Origin: an uncultured Parabacteroides sp.
GTDB lineage: Bacteria > Bacteroidota > Bacteroidia > Bacteroidales > Tannerellaceae
DNA: 64,000 nt
Direction of reading: 5' to 3'
Assembly (NCBI RefSeq): GCF_905196875.1
Contig: NZ_CAJJWO010000002.1
Span: forward strand, 1-64,000
Shown here: positions 53,001-61,319 of the stretch, piece after piece
Position numbering within the stretch: position 1 is the stretch's first letter
Layout: each line of letters starts with the position of its first letter
Translations under genes and position numbers: made by a program
The notes under the pieces: generated by a model
Seen by the model: only the letters and a program-made list of their open reading frames with translations
What the model was told of the DNA's origin: nothing
The model's database searches: none

Positions 53001-53239
53001 TCGTGGAAAATACTTCTTTCCTGAAATTAGCAAATATTGAAATCGGTTACCGTCTGCCGGATCATATACTGAAAGCTGCACACATGGAAAGCGCACGTAT
53101 CTATCTGTCCGGTCAGAATCTGCTGACAATTAAGAAAGGCTGGGGCGATAATGCCTTTACGGGGGCAGATCCGGAAACTCCGAACTTTGCTTATCCAGTT
53201 CCGAGAGCCTTTACTTTTGGTATCAATGTTTCATTCTAA
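50081..53239 (+). CDS. SusC-type TonB-dependent transporter of the fructan locus
   Basis: The 1052-residue protein has a signal peptide (1-24), a carboxypeptidase-regulatory-like domain (about 28-100), a plug (DVVVTGYSSQKKADLTGAV, YIIDGIPSTRS, VLKDASAATIYGSRAANG) and a barrel ending in FTFGINVSF with a terminal Phe. There is no STN domain, in line with control by a hybrid two-component system rather than sigma/FecR. It should import fructo-oligosaccharides with the SusD encoded 19 bp downstream. Confidence 0.94.
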   Translation: MKALKLRKWCVWITMLFMAQTLLAQQVSINGTVISGTDNYPVIGASVIEKGTTNGIITDMDGNFSLSVAKGATLQISYMGYITQEIPVNENKKLNVVLKEDVQALGDVVVTGYSSQKKADLTGAVSVVKMDDIKNINTSNAVQSLQGRVPGLHVTNTGQPNGDVDVKIRGVSTLGNSKPLYIIDGIPSTRSMNEIATSDIESIQVLKDASAATIYGSRAANGVIIVTTKKGKAGGTHVDFRASLTAQQWQRSVDLLNTEEYGLVNFRAKVNDGSVLNSTTLADGSANKGMNPYTYMYDVAWNGGIPTLNKMILPEYLDVAGDPVMRAGDTDWVKEISRTGFIQNYNVTVTSGNEKGRALFSADYYGNDGTVKGTYFDRITARINSDYKLFNDRVVIGENLSLSKTRCSTLDGKGLQENAKNIQSIVPVHSLDGGWGGPASNMSDRQNPVRLIEDNKQNHEDVFRLFGDVNLSVDILKGLTFRSKFGIDYTGWWKRDMQKTYQSGFMSDKTARLNTYTNYGGNWVLSNTLQYKVDLGKSNFDILVGQEMMKYRLEDMSAGRDGFLLENEDYMYLSVGDGNLRNAGGATSYALSSFFGKVNYSYDNRYLASVTVRRDGSSRFGANNRWGTFPAFSLGWRISEEGFFEGAKNIVSDLKLRYGWGKTGNQEIDNYASYGLYQARYYTDPTWERDQGTAYDITGAGQGQLSSGFIRTQRVNPDLKWEATTQNNAGIDFGVFNQMFTGSIDYFYKKTDDILVKPPYIATIGFGGDRWVNGASMENSGFEFMLTYNQKVGEVDLNITGNIASYRNKITKLPEDVINSYPGNGNDQTILGRPWKSLFGYVADGIFQNEQEVTDHVEQPGKGVGRIRYKDLNDDGKINDEDRTWLGVEDPKFLYGLNVNAGWKNFDFSMFWNGQVGSHANNGQKTFTDFFGLFGGQNYGRRLVDAWSPDNTSSTIPAASSNNVNDEGRFSTYFVENTSFLKLANIEIGYRLPDHILKAAHMESARIYLSGQNLLTIKKGWGDNAFTGADPETPNFAYPVPRAFTFGINVSF

Positions 53240-53258
53240 TAAATCCGATTATACAATT

Positions 53259-54980
53259 ATGAAAACTTTAAAATATATAGCTTTCGGAGCAGCTTTATTA
53301 CTCCCGATGATGTCTTGTGATTCTTTTCTGGATGAAGCTCCACAGGGGGTAGCTGATTCGGATAACCTGAATACGGCGGATAATATAGAAAAGATGGTGA
53401 TTTCGGCTTATTCTTCACTGGGTAACGATAACTATTCGGATGGTTTGAATGCTTACTGGCCTTACGGGGATCTGCGTAGCGGTGATGCTTATAAAGGTGG
53501 TGCCGGAACAGGTGACATGGGTGATTTCCATATGTTTGAAACTTTTGTCTATTTGCGTGATGATAATGGTTACCTGGACAAGAAGTGGTATTCGCAATAT
53601 ATCGCGATTGCCCGTACAAATGATGCTTTGGGACGTATTCATGCAATTTCGGAAGAGGCTTATCCTAAAAAGAAAGTCCGTGAAGCTGAAATGCGTTTCT
53701 TACGCGCTAATTATTATTTCGACCTGAAGGTTTTGTTCAAGCATATGCCGTGGATCGATGAAAATGATAAAACAGACGATTATATTACGATATCGAACGT
53801 CGAGTATACCGATAAGGAATTATGGGATATGATTATTGCGGAGTTCCGTTTTGCAATGGAAAACCTGCCGGATAAGAACGACGATCTGGCACGAGCTAAT
53901 AAAGGTATGGCGCAAGCTTATCTGGCAAAAGCTCTTCTGTATGCTGCTTACGAACAAAATGAGAAACATGAAGTTACTAATATTGATAAAACAAAACTGC
54001 AGGAAGTTGTGACTCTTTGCCAGGGATTGTCAGGGAAGTATTCGCTGGCTGCTGATTTTGCCAATAACTTCCTTTGCGAAACAGAAAATGGGCCGGAGTC
54101 GATATTCGCAGTTCAATTTTCTGTAAACGACGGTACGTTGCGTGGCCGTCTGGATTGGGGAGCTATGTTGAATTATCCGATGAATCCGGAATATGGTTGC
54201 TGTGGTTTCCATAGTCCTTCACAGAACATGGTGAATGCTTTCCAAACGGATGAAAACGGATTACCGTTGTTCGATACTTATAATAATCATGATTTACAGA
54301 CTGCTGACGATTTGCTTGCCACAAATATCGACCCGCGTTTGAATCATACGGTTGCCATTCCGGGTGCTCCTTACAAATATAACCCTGAGTTTATTTTTGA
54401 AACGAGCTGGACGCGCGATCCGAATACTTACGGTAGCTTTATGTCGATGAAGGAAACAGTTTTACCGGATTGTCCGTGTTTCGCTTTTGCCTCTCCTTTT
54501 ATGTCAAGCTCCAAGAACCGCGATATTATCCGCTACGACGATGTGATGCTATGGCAGGCAGAAGCTTTGATCGAACTGGGTCGTCAGGCAGAGGCGCTTC
54601 CATTAATTAATGCCCTTCGTGAAAGAGCGGCCAACAGTACGGCTAAGTTAGTGGATGTGCAGGGTGATCCTACCGGCAAATTCAATATTGCAACTTATCA
54701 GCCGGGTAAGAACTGTCCGGAATGGACACAGGATTTCGCGCGTAAGGCTTTGCGTTGGGAACGTCGTCTGGAAATGTCGCAGGAAGGTTCTACTTTCTTC
54801 GATCTGGTTCGCTGGGGTATTGCTGCGGAGACTGTAAATAAATATTTTGAAGTTGAGAAAACCCGCCGTACCTATATGGGTGAAGCGAAGTTCACTAAAA
54901 ATAAAGATGAATATTTCCCTATCCCGAAAAATCAGATTAATTTTAGCAAAAAGCTGTACAAACAAAATTATGGCTGGTAA
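53259..54980 (+). CDS. SusD-type lipoprotein of the fructan locus
   Basis: The 573-residue protein starts at MKTLKYIAFG; an in-frame extension into the susC gene (53151) was rejected. A lipobox (LLPMMSCDSF) gives an acylated Cys near residue 19. SusD-fold motifs are FLDEAPQGVADSDN, REAEMRFLRANYYFDLKVLF and a C-terminal ALRWERRLEMSQEG with FDLVRWG. It binds fructan at the cell surface and lids the SusC barrel. No SusE-like surface-binding gene follows; a GH32 enzyme comes next. Confidence 0.93.
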   Translation: MKTLKYIAFGAALLLPMMSCDSFLDEAPQGVADSDNLNTADNIEKMVISAYSSLGNDNYSDGLNAYWPYGDLRSGDAYKGGAGTGDMGDFHMFETFVYLRDDNGYLDKKWYSQYIAIARTNDALGRIHAISEEAYPKKKVREAEMRFLRANYYFDLKVLFKHMPWIDENDKTDDYITISNVEYTDKELWDMIIAEFRFAMENLPDKNDDLARANKGMAQAYLAKALLYAAYEQNEKHEVTNIDKTKLQEVVTLCQGLSGKYSLAADFANNFLCETENGPESIFAVQFSVNDGTLRGRLDWGAMLNYPMNPEYGCCGFHSPSQNMVNAFQTDENGLPLFDTYNNHDLQTADDLLATNIDPRLNHTVAIPGAPYKYNPEFIFETSWTRDPNTYGSFMSMKETVLPDCPCFAFASPFMSSSKNRDIIRYDDVMLWQAEALIELGRQAEALPLINALRERAANSTAKLVDVQGDPTGKFNIATYQPGKNCPEWTQDFARKALRWERRLEMSQEGSTFFDLVRWGIAAETVNKYFEVEKTRRTYMGEAKFTKNKDEYFPIPKNQINFSKKLYKQNYGW

Positions 54981-55081
54981 AATGAATCAATCGGTAAACA
55001 GGGCATTTACCCTTGCAGGTGGTGTCCTGTTTATGACCAATATAAATAGTACTATTGTTTTATTTTAAATCCTTATTTACC

Positions 55082-56734
55082 ATGAAAGTAAGAGCTCGAA
55101 ATGTCTTAATTCTTGCAGGTGCCCTGATGACCTGTATCTCTACAGTGGAAGCACAAGATCTGACAATGAAAATAACGAAGAAGTATCTTAATCTGCCGGT
55201 TTCGCATCAGACCGACCGGGCAGTGATGACTTTTGACGTAGGAGGGAAGCAGGAACGGGCGTTTAACATCCGTCTGGCTCCCGAAAATCCGGACTACTGG
55301 GTGTTCTGTGATATGTCTGCACTGAAGAATAAAGAGATAAAAATATCCTATAACGGGAATAAAGCCGGAATAAACAAGATCTATCAGGCGGATGAAATTG
55401 CCGGACAGGATAGTCTGTATAAAGAAACCAACCGTCCGCAGGTTCATTACACCCAGCGTAGAGGCTGGAACAACGATCCCAACGGATTATTGTATTATGA
55501 TGGCGAATATCATCTGTTTTATCAGCATAACCCCTACGAACGTGAATGGGAAAATATGCATTGGGGCCATGCCGTAAGTAAGGACCTGATACATTGGGAA
55601 GAACTGCCGGATGCGCTTTTCCCGGATGAACACGGCACGATGTTTTCCGGCTCGGCTGTTATCGACTATGACAATACTTCCGGCTTCGGCAAGAAAGGCA
55701 CTCCGGCTATGGTTGCTATTTATACTGCCGACAATCCGGAAAAACAGGTACAGTGTATCGCTTATAGCCTGGATAAAGGACGTACATGGACAAAATATCA
55801 AGGAAATCCGGTGATCGATTCCAAAGCGAAATGGAACAGTAAAGATACCCGCGACCCGAAAGTTTTCTGGCATAAACCGTCCAATAAGTGGGTGCTGGTG
55901 CTGAACGAACGTGATGGACATTCCATTTACAACTCCGATAACCTGAAAGACTGGACTTTCGAAAGCCATGTCACCGGCTTCTGGGAATGTCCTGAATTGT
56001 TCGAGCTGGCTGTCGATGGAAATAAGAACAACACCAAATGGGTGATGTACGGTGCTTCCGGTACCTATATGATCGGAGTGTTCGATGGGAAGAAATTTAC
56101 GCCGGAGGCCGGTAAGTATTACTATTCAACCGGCTCTATCTATGCCGCCCAGACTTTTACCAATATTCCGGAATCCGACGGACGTCGTATCCAGATGGGT
56201 TGGGGACGTATCTCTCACCCGGGAATGCCTATCAACGGTATGATGTTGCTCCCGACGGAATTGTCTTTGCGCACTACGAAAGACGGTGTTCGCCTGTTCA
56301 GCAAACCTATTAAAGAGTTTGAACAGCTACAAACCAAAGCGGGCCAGTGGAGTTCACTGACTGCTGATAAAGCCAATGAGCTGCTTCAGCAATACAACGA
56401 CGCAGGAGCTTTGCGTATCCGTACCACCATTAAGCTGTCTCACGCCACGAGTGCCGGCCTGAACCTGTTCGGACAATCTTTACTGGATTATGACATGAAC
56501 TTCAATCGGATAAACGGTGTGTTCTATTCGCCGGAAGATATGACCAGCATGGAAATTACTGCCGATATCATATTAGATAAGACATCTGTAGAGATCTTTA
56601 TAGATAACGGGGCTTACTCCTATTCCATGGAGCGTCGGCCGGATGTGAAGAATAAAGAAGGTTTCCACTTCTGGGGAAACAATATCGAAGTAAAAGATCT
56701 GGAAGTGTATACGCTCCGGTCTATTTGGAAATAA
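55082..56734 (+). CDS. GH32 fructan hydrolase 1 (periplasmic or exported type)
   Basis: The 550-residue protein has a type I signal peptide ending near VEAQD. An N-terminal beta domain (about 25-110) precedes the five-bladed propeller. GH32 catalytic motifs are complete: WNNDPNG with nucleophile Asp132, RDPKVFWH with the transition-state Asp, and WECPELF with the acid/base Glu. A C-terminal beta-sandwich follows. It should release fructose from inulin- or levan-type chains; exo versus endo action and linkage cannot be told from sequence. It lies about 100 bp after susD and 30 bp before a second GH32 gene. Confidence 0.92.
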   Translation: MKVRARNVLILAGALMTCISTVEAQDLTMKITKKYLNLPVSHQTDRAVMTFDVGGKQERAFNIRLAPENPDYWVFCDMSALKNKEIKISYNGNKAGINKIYQADEIAGQDSLYKETNRPQVHYTQRRGWNNDPNGLLYYDGEYHLFYQHNPYEREWENMHWGHAVSKDLIHWEELPDALFPDEHGTMFSGSAVIDYDNTSGFGKKGTPAMVAIYTADNPEKQVQCIAYSLDKGRTWTKYQGNPVIDSKAKWNSKDTRDPKVFWHKPSNKWVLVLNERDGHSIYNSDNLKDWTFESHVTGFWECPELFELAVDGNKNNTKWVMYGASGTYMIGVFDGKKFTPEAGKYYYSTGSIYAAQTFTNIPESDGRRIQMGWGRISHPGMPINGMMLLPTELSLRTTKDGVRLFSKPIKEFEQLQTKAGQWSSLTADKANELLQQYNDAGALRIRTTIKLSHATSAGLNLFGQSLLDYDMNFNRINGVFYSPEDMTSMEITADIILDKTSVEIFIDNGAYSYSMERRPDVKNKEGFHFWGNNIEVKDLEVYTLRSIWK

Positions 56735-56764
56735 ATGTGTAGTATTAATTGTATATAAAGGATT

Positions 56765-58354
56765 ATGTTGATGAAATATGTTTTATATCTTGCGATCCCA
56801 TTGATAATCATTCTGTCTATGGCGTCGTGTAAAAATAGTAAACCGAAAGCAGAAGCGCAGGATACAGTGGCTGCATTTCAGGAAAAGTATCGTCCCCAAT
56901 TCCATTTCTCTCCCGCAGAACATTGGATGAACGACCCGAATGGCATGGTGTATTATGAAGGAGAATATCACCTGTTTTATCAGCATTATCCTGAAGCTTC
57001 CGTTTGGGGACCTATGCATTGGGGGCATGCTATCAGTAAAGACCTGGTGCATTGGGAACACATGCCTGTCGCGCTGGCTCCGGATAGCCTGGGGTATATA
57101 TTCTCAGGTAGCGCAGTGGTCGACTGGAAGAATACATCTGGCTTCGGTACGGTCGAAAATCCTCCTTTGGTAGCCTTCTTCACCTATCATAACCCCGATA
57201 TAGAACAGGCGAAGCAGATAGAGATCGAATCGCAAGGAGTCGCTTATAGTGTCGATAAAGGTCGTACCTGGATCAAGTATGATAAGAATCCGGTATTGAA
57301 GAATCCCGGAATACGCGATTTCCGTGATCCGAAAGTATTCTGGCACGAAGAAAGCGGACAGTGGATCATGTCTGTGGCCTCGGGACAAACGATCAGTTTC
57401 TATGGTTCTAAGAATTGCTTGGACTGGTCTTTCCTCAGCGAGTTCGGTAAGGGATTGGGTTGCCACGACGGTGTTTGGGAATGCCCTGACCTGCTGCCGC
57501 TCAAAGTAAAAGACTCAGATGAGAATAAATGGGTCTTGTTGGTGAATATTAATCCGGGCGGCCCGGCAGGTGGCTCTGCTACTCAATATTTTGTCGGCGA
57601 TTTTGACGGTAAGACATTTACCACCGACCAGAAAAAGACCTTCTGGATGGATCACGGTAAAGATAATTATGCCGGCGTAACCTGGTCGGATGCTCCCGGA
57701 GGCAGGCAGATCCTGATCGGATGGATGAATAACTGGGAATATGCCGGTGCAAAACCTTGTGTAAAATGGAGCGGAGCCGCCACTTTCCCGCGTGAGCTAG
57801 GATTGGTGAAAGACGGATCTATCTATTTACTTACTTCCGAACCCGTTAAGGAACTGGATGTATTATACGGAGAGTCTGTCACCCTGGATCATTTAAAGGT
57901 CAACAAATCCGAACTTCTGTCGGATAAGTTTGAGTTCGGTAAGGCTCCTATAGAGATAAAACTGACATTCAACCAGGAGAATAATACCCAGCTGGGCTTT
58001 GCCTCCCGTTACGGTGTACGTCTGAAAAACAATAAGGGCGAATATATTACGATTGGCTATGAGAATTTAGACAAGTTGTTTTATGTAGACCGTACCAATG
58101 CGACCGGAGAGGTTTTCTCCGATAAATTCGCCTCGGTTCATTCCGTTCCTTACATTGTAAATACACCGGAGATAGAATGGACCCTACTGATAGATGTAGC
58201 CTCCGTAGAGTTCTTTACGGCGGAAGGACGCGTAGTCGTGACGGATGTCTTTTATCCTTCGGAACCGTTTAACACGATAGAAGTATTCACTGAAAATGGA
58301 AATGTGGATATTGTGAAAGGAAAAATAACAGAAATACGTTCAATCTGGAAATAA
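56765..58354 (+). CDS. GH32 fructan hydrolase 2 (lipoprotein)
   Basis: The 529-residue protein has a lipobox (SMASCKNS) giving an acylated Cys near residue 21, so it is lipid-anchored and may be surface-exposed, unlike GH32 enzyme 1. It goes straight into the catalytic domain: WMNDPNG with Asp57, RDPKVFWHEE, and WECPDLLPLK with the acid/base Glu; a C-terminal beta-sandwich ends EIRSIWK. A short start six bases downstream (MKYVLYL) is also possible. Cooperation with enzyme 1 would give outside cleavage followed by periplasmic trimming. Confidence 0.92.
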   Translation: MLMKYVLYLAIPLIIILSMASCKNSKPKAEAQDTVAAFQEKYRPQFHFSPAEHWMNDPNGMVYYEGEYHLFYQHYPEASVWGPMHWGHAISKDLVHWEHMPVALAPDSLGYIFSGSAVVDWKNTSGFGTVENPPLVAFFTYHNPDIEQAKQIEIESQGVAYSVDKGRTWIKYDKNPVLKNPGIRDFRDPKVFWHEESGQWIMSVASGQTISFYGSKNCLDWSFLSEFGKGLGCHDGVWECPDLLPLKVKDSDENKWVLLVNINPGGPAGGSATQYFVGDFDGKTFTTDQKKTFWMDHGKDNYAGVTWSDAPGGRQILIGWMNNWEYAGAKPCVKWSGAATFPRELGLVKDGSIYLLTSEPVKELDVLYGESVTLDHLKVNKSELLSDKFEFGKAPIEIKLTFNQENNTQLGFASRYGVRLKNNKGEYITIGYENLDKLFYVDRTNATGEVFSDKFASVHSVPYIVNTPEIEWTLLIDVASVEFFTAEGRVVVTDVFYPSEPFNTIEVFTENGNVDIVKGKITEIRSIWK

Positions 58355-58364
58355 AAACATACAA

Positions 58365-59237
58365 ATGATGAAAAAGAACAAGCCAATAGTAGTAGGTATC
58401 GGCGAACTCCTTTGGGATGTGCTGCCTACGGGAAAACGTGCCGGCGGAGCACCGATCAACTTTGTGTATCACGCTACCCAACTGGGAGCCGAAGGGTATG
58501 CGATCAGTGCCGTAGGGAATGATGTGTCCGGCACGGAGATCATTCAGGAACTGGATAAAAGCGGAATCAACCATTTGCTGGGGAGTGTGGAATATCCGAC
58601 CGGCAGCGTCATGGTGGAATTGAAAGAGGGTATTCCAACCTATACCATTATCGAAGGAGTTGCCTGGGATCATATCCCGTTGACGCAGGAGGCGATCGAC
58701 GTGGTGAAGAAAGCCGATGCAATCTGTTTCGGTACCTTGTCGCTGCGTTCGCCCGAATCGCGGGCAACTGTATTGAGCCTCCTGAATTATTTGCCCGAAG
58801 ACACTTTGCGCTTCTTCGATATCAATATCCGCCAGTCGTACTATTCGAAGGATCTGATCGAGACCTTGCTTCATAAAGCAAATGTATTCAAGATCAATGA
58901 TGAGGAACTCGTGCTGCTTCGCGGTATGTGCGACCTGGAAGGCTCGGATGAGGAAGCCTGCCGCAAATTGCTCCGCAAATATAACCTGAAGTATGTGATC
59001 CTGACCGCCGGATGTGACTTCAGTTCCATCTATTCGCAGGATGACCAGTCTACTATCCCTACTCCTAAAGTGGAGGTGGCCGATACGGTCGGTGCCGGCG
59101 ATTCGTTTTCCGGAGCATTTATCTATTCCATATTAACCGGTAAATCCCTGCGCGAAGCCCATCAGGCAGCGGTAGAAACAGCCGCATTCGTTTGTACCCG
59201 TGAAGGTGCGTGGCCGGAATACCCTAATAAAGACTGA
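58365..59237 (+). CDS. Fructokinase (PfkB family)
   Basis: The 290-residue protein is a PfkB-fold sugar kinase: GIGELLWDVLPTGKRAGGAPINF at the N-terminus (in part), AISAVGNDVSG, and the C-terminal anion-hole motif VADTVGAGDSFSGAF with the catalytic Asp. In this setting it phosphorylates imported fructose in the cytoplasm, as does BT1757 in the B. thetaiotaomicron fructan locus. It starts 10 bp after the second GH32 gene and ends 2 bp before the permease. Confidence 0.92.
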   Translation: MMKKNKPIVVGIGELLWDVLPTGKRAGGAPINFVYHATQLGAEGYAISAVGNDVSGTEIIQELDKSGINHLLGSVEYPTGSVMVELKEGIPTYTIIEGVAWDHIPLTQEAIDVVKKADAICFGTLSLRSPESRATVLSLLNYLPEDTLRFFDINIRQSYYSKDLIETLLHKANVFKINDEELVLLRGMCDLEGSDEEACRKLLRKYNLKYVILTAGCDFSSIYSQDDQSTIPTPKVEVADTVGAGDSFSGAFIYSILTGKSLREAHQAAVETAAFVCTREGAWPEYPNKD

Positions 59238-59239
59238 TC

Positions 59240-60403
59240 ATGAAAGAAAAAGGATTATATATAAAACTGATCCCTATCATGCTGGCATTCTTTGCCATGG
59301 GATTCGTTGACCTTGTGGGTATTGCCTCCAACTATGTGAAGGCTGATCTGAACCTGACCGATTCGGAAGCGAATATCTTCCCCTCGCTGGTGTTCTTCTG
59401 GTTCCTGATCTTCTCCGTGCCGACCGGAATGATGATGAACCGCATCGGACGGAAGAAGACCGTGCTGCTCAGTCTGGTGGTGACTTTCTTTTCACTGCTT
59501 CTTCCCATCTTCGGAGATGGCTATACCTTGATGCTGCTTTCTTTCTCGCTGTTGGGTATCGGTAATGCATTGATGCAGACCTCACTGAATCCCCTGCTGT
59601 CGAATGTGATCAGCGGCGATAAGCTGGCCAGCAGTCTTACTTTCGGACAGTTTGTGAAAGCGATCGCCTCTTTCCTGGCTCCGTATATCGCCATGTGGGG
59701 AGCTACGGTAGCTATTCCTTCATTCGGACTGGGCTGGCGGGTACTTTTCCCGATCTATATGGTGGTTGCGGTTATTGCCATTCTGTTGCTTGGAGCTACA
59801 CAGATAGAAGAGGAAAAACCGGAGGGTAAACCATCTACTTTCGGTGAATGTTTTGCCCTGTTGGGAAAACCTTTTATCCTGTTGTGCTTTATCGGCATCA
59901 TGTGTCATGTCGGTATCGATGTTGGAACAAATACGACGGCTCCCAAGATATTGATGGAACGTCTGGGGATGGGACTTCATGAAGCCTCGTTCGCTACCAG
60001 TCTTTACTTTATCCTGCGTACCATCGGATGCTTCCTCGGTGCTTTTATCCTGACGCGGATGTCGGCAAAGGTATTCTTCGGTATTAGTGTCCTTATGATG
60101 CTGGCGGCTATGGTCGGTCTTTCCATTTTTCAAAGTAAAGAGGTTATATATATATGTATAGGATTGATCGGTTTCGGTAACTCGAATGTCTTCTCCATCA
60201 TCTTTTCACAGGCTATTCAATCTATGCCGCAACGCAAGAATGAAATATCCGGCCTGATGATTATGGGTTTGTTCGGCGGAACGATATTCCCTCTCTTTAT
60301 GGGGTTCCTGTCGGATGCAATGGCTTCGCAGTTGGGTGCGGTTCTGGTATTGAGTGTCGGAGTCCTTTATCTGGCATTTCTCTGTCCTAAACTGAAGCAT
60401 TAA
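59240..60403 (+). CDS. Fructose permease (MFS, FHS/FucP-like)
   Basis: The 387-residue protein has twelve predicted membrane helices and MFS loops such as MMNRIGRKKTVLL between helices 2 and 3 and GIGNALMQTSLNPLLSNV, typical of the fucose/glucose/fructose:H+ symporter group. It should move free fructose from periplasm to cytoplasm. It starts 2 bp after the fructokinase and ends the locus, followed by a palindromic array. Confidence 0.9.
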   Translation: MKEKGLYIKLIPIMLAFFAMGFVDLVGIASNYVKADLNLTDSEANIFPSLVFFWFLIFSVPTGMMMNRIGRKKTVLLSLVVTFFSLLLPIFGDGYTLMLLSFSLLGIGNALMQTSLNPLLSNVISGDKLASSLTFGQFVKAIASFLAPYIAMWGATVAIPSFGLGWRVLFPIYMVVAVIAILLLGATQIEEEKPEGKPSTFGECFALLGKPFILLCFIGIMCHVGIDVGTNTTAPKILMERLGMGLHEASFATSLYFILRTIGCFLGAFILTRMSAKVFFGISVLMMLAAMVGLSIFQSKEVIYICIGLIGFGNSNVFSIIFSQAIQSMPQRKNEISGLMIMGLFGGTIFPLFMGFLSDAMASQLGAVLVLSVGVLYLAFLCPKLKH

Positions 60404-60420
60404 AGATATTTCCTGCAGGA

Positions 60421-60522
60421 CTTAGAAAAGTTTCATGCCTATGAAACACTTGTTTCACCTAGTAGAAACAAATGTTTCACTATAGAGAAACAACAGCTTC
60501 ATACCGACGGAACTTTTCTAAG
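60421..60522. repeat. Tandem 22-bp palindromes inside a 12-bp inverted repeat, after the fructan locus
   Basis: Units at 60430-60451, 60452-60473 and 60474-60495 each have the form GTTTCA-N-GAAAC, with a partial fourth. An outer perfect 12-bp inverted repeat (CTTAGAAAAGTT at 60421-60432 with 60511-60522) encloses them. The units recall those at 49845-49913 (TTCATA..TATGAA). It may be a terminator region, but the regular spacing suggests protein binding. Confidence 0.75.
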
Positions 60523-60629
60523 ACGATAATAAGAAGCCACGCCGCCGTAAGCATTTGCAACAGCGATGTGGCTTCTGTCTTTTGCCGGCTCTTTATACTA
60601 TTGAATTATACCGCTAAAGGGATAATTTG

Positions 60630-60660
60630 TTTGTCAGGTTCAAAAACTTTACTACTTTTG
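60630..60660 (+). promoter_or_regulatory. Promoter of frr
   Basis: TTTG (60630-60633) and TACTTTTG (60653-60660) are 19 bp apart, 38 bp ahead of the frr start: a near-ideal Bacteroidetes promoter. Confidence 0.7.
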
Positions 60661-60698
60661 TTTATCGAAAAAAACAGAAAACAAAATATCAATCAGTT

Positions 60699-61262
60699 AT
60701 GGCAGAAATAAAGCAGTATGTAAAGGCCGCAGAAGAGAAAATGACGTTCGCAATCGAGTATCTCGACGATCAGTTGGCTCACATTCGTGCCGGTAAGGCT
60801 AATCCGAAAATCCTTGACAGTGTGAAGGTGCCTTATTACGGAAGTCTTGTTCCTCTAACTAACGTAGCATCGGTGAATACACCCGATGCAAAAACGATTA
60901 TTATCACTCCGTGGGAAAAACCGCTTATCAAAGAGATCGAAAAAGCAATCATGAACTCGGAAGTCGGTATCACTCCTGAAAATAATGGTGAAATTATCCG
61001 CCTGGGTATTCCTCCGTTGACGGAGGAACGTCGTCGCTCTTTGGCAAAACAATCCAAACAGGAAGCAGAAACGGCAAAGATCAGTATCCGTAATGCTCGT
61101 CGTGATGCCATTGAGACAATCAAGAAAAGTGTGAAAGCAGATGGTACTCCCGAAGATGTGGCAAAAGACGCTGAAGCGGAAGTCCAGAAGATACATGATA
61201 AATTTATTAAAAAGGTAGATGACCTCTACGCTGCTAAAGAAAAAGAAATAATGACAGTATAA
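60699..61262 (+). CDS. frr: Ribosome recycling factor
   Basis: The 187-residue protein starts at MAEIKQYVKAAEEKM; an in-frame extension to 60627 overlaps the promoter. It has the RRF pattern LDDQLAHIRAGKANP, IIITPWEKPLIKEIEKAI and IRLGIPPLTEERRRSLAK. It splits post-termination ribosomes together with EF-G. A terminator follows before rsgA. Confidence 0.97.
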   Translation: MAEIKQYVKAAEEKMTFAIEYLDDQLAHIRAGKANPKILDSVKVPYYGSLVPLTNVASVNTPDAKTIIITPWEKPLIKEIEKAIMNSEVGITPENNGEIIRLGIPPLTEERRRSLAKQSKQEAETAKISIRNARRDAIETIKKSVKADGTPEDVAKDAEAEVQKIHDKFIKKVDDLYAAKEKEIMTV

Positions 61263-61268
61263 CTTATA

Positions 61269-61301
61269 GGGGCGAAACAATTTTCGCCCTTCTTTTTTTA
61301 T
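61269..61301 (+). terminator. Rho-independent terminator of frr
   Basis: GGGCGAAA (61270-61277) pairs with TTTCGCCC (61282-61289) and is followed by CTTCTTTTTTT. Confidence 0.8.
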
Positions 61302-61319
61302 ATAAGACAACAAGAAAGC

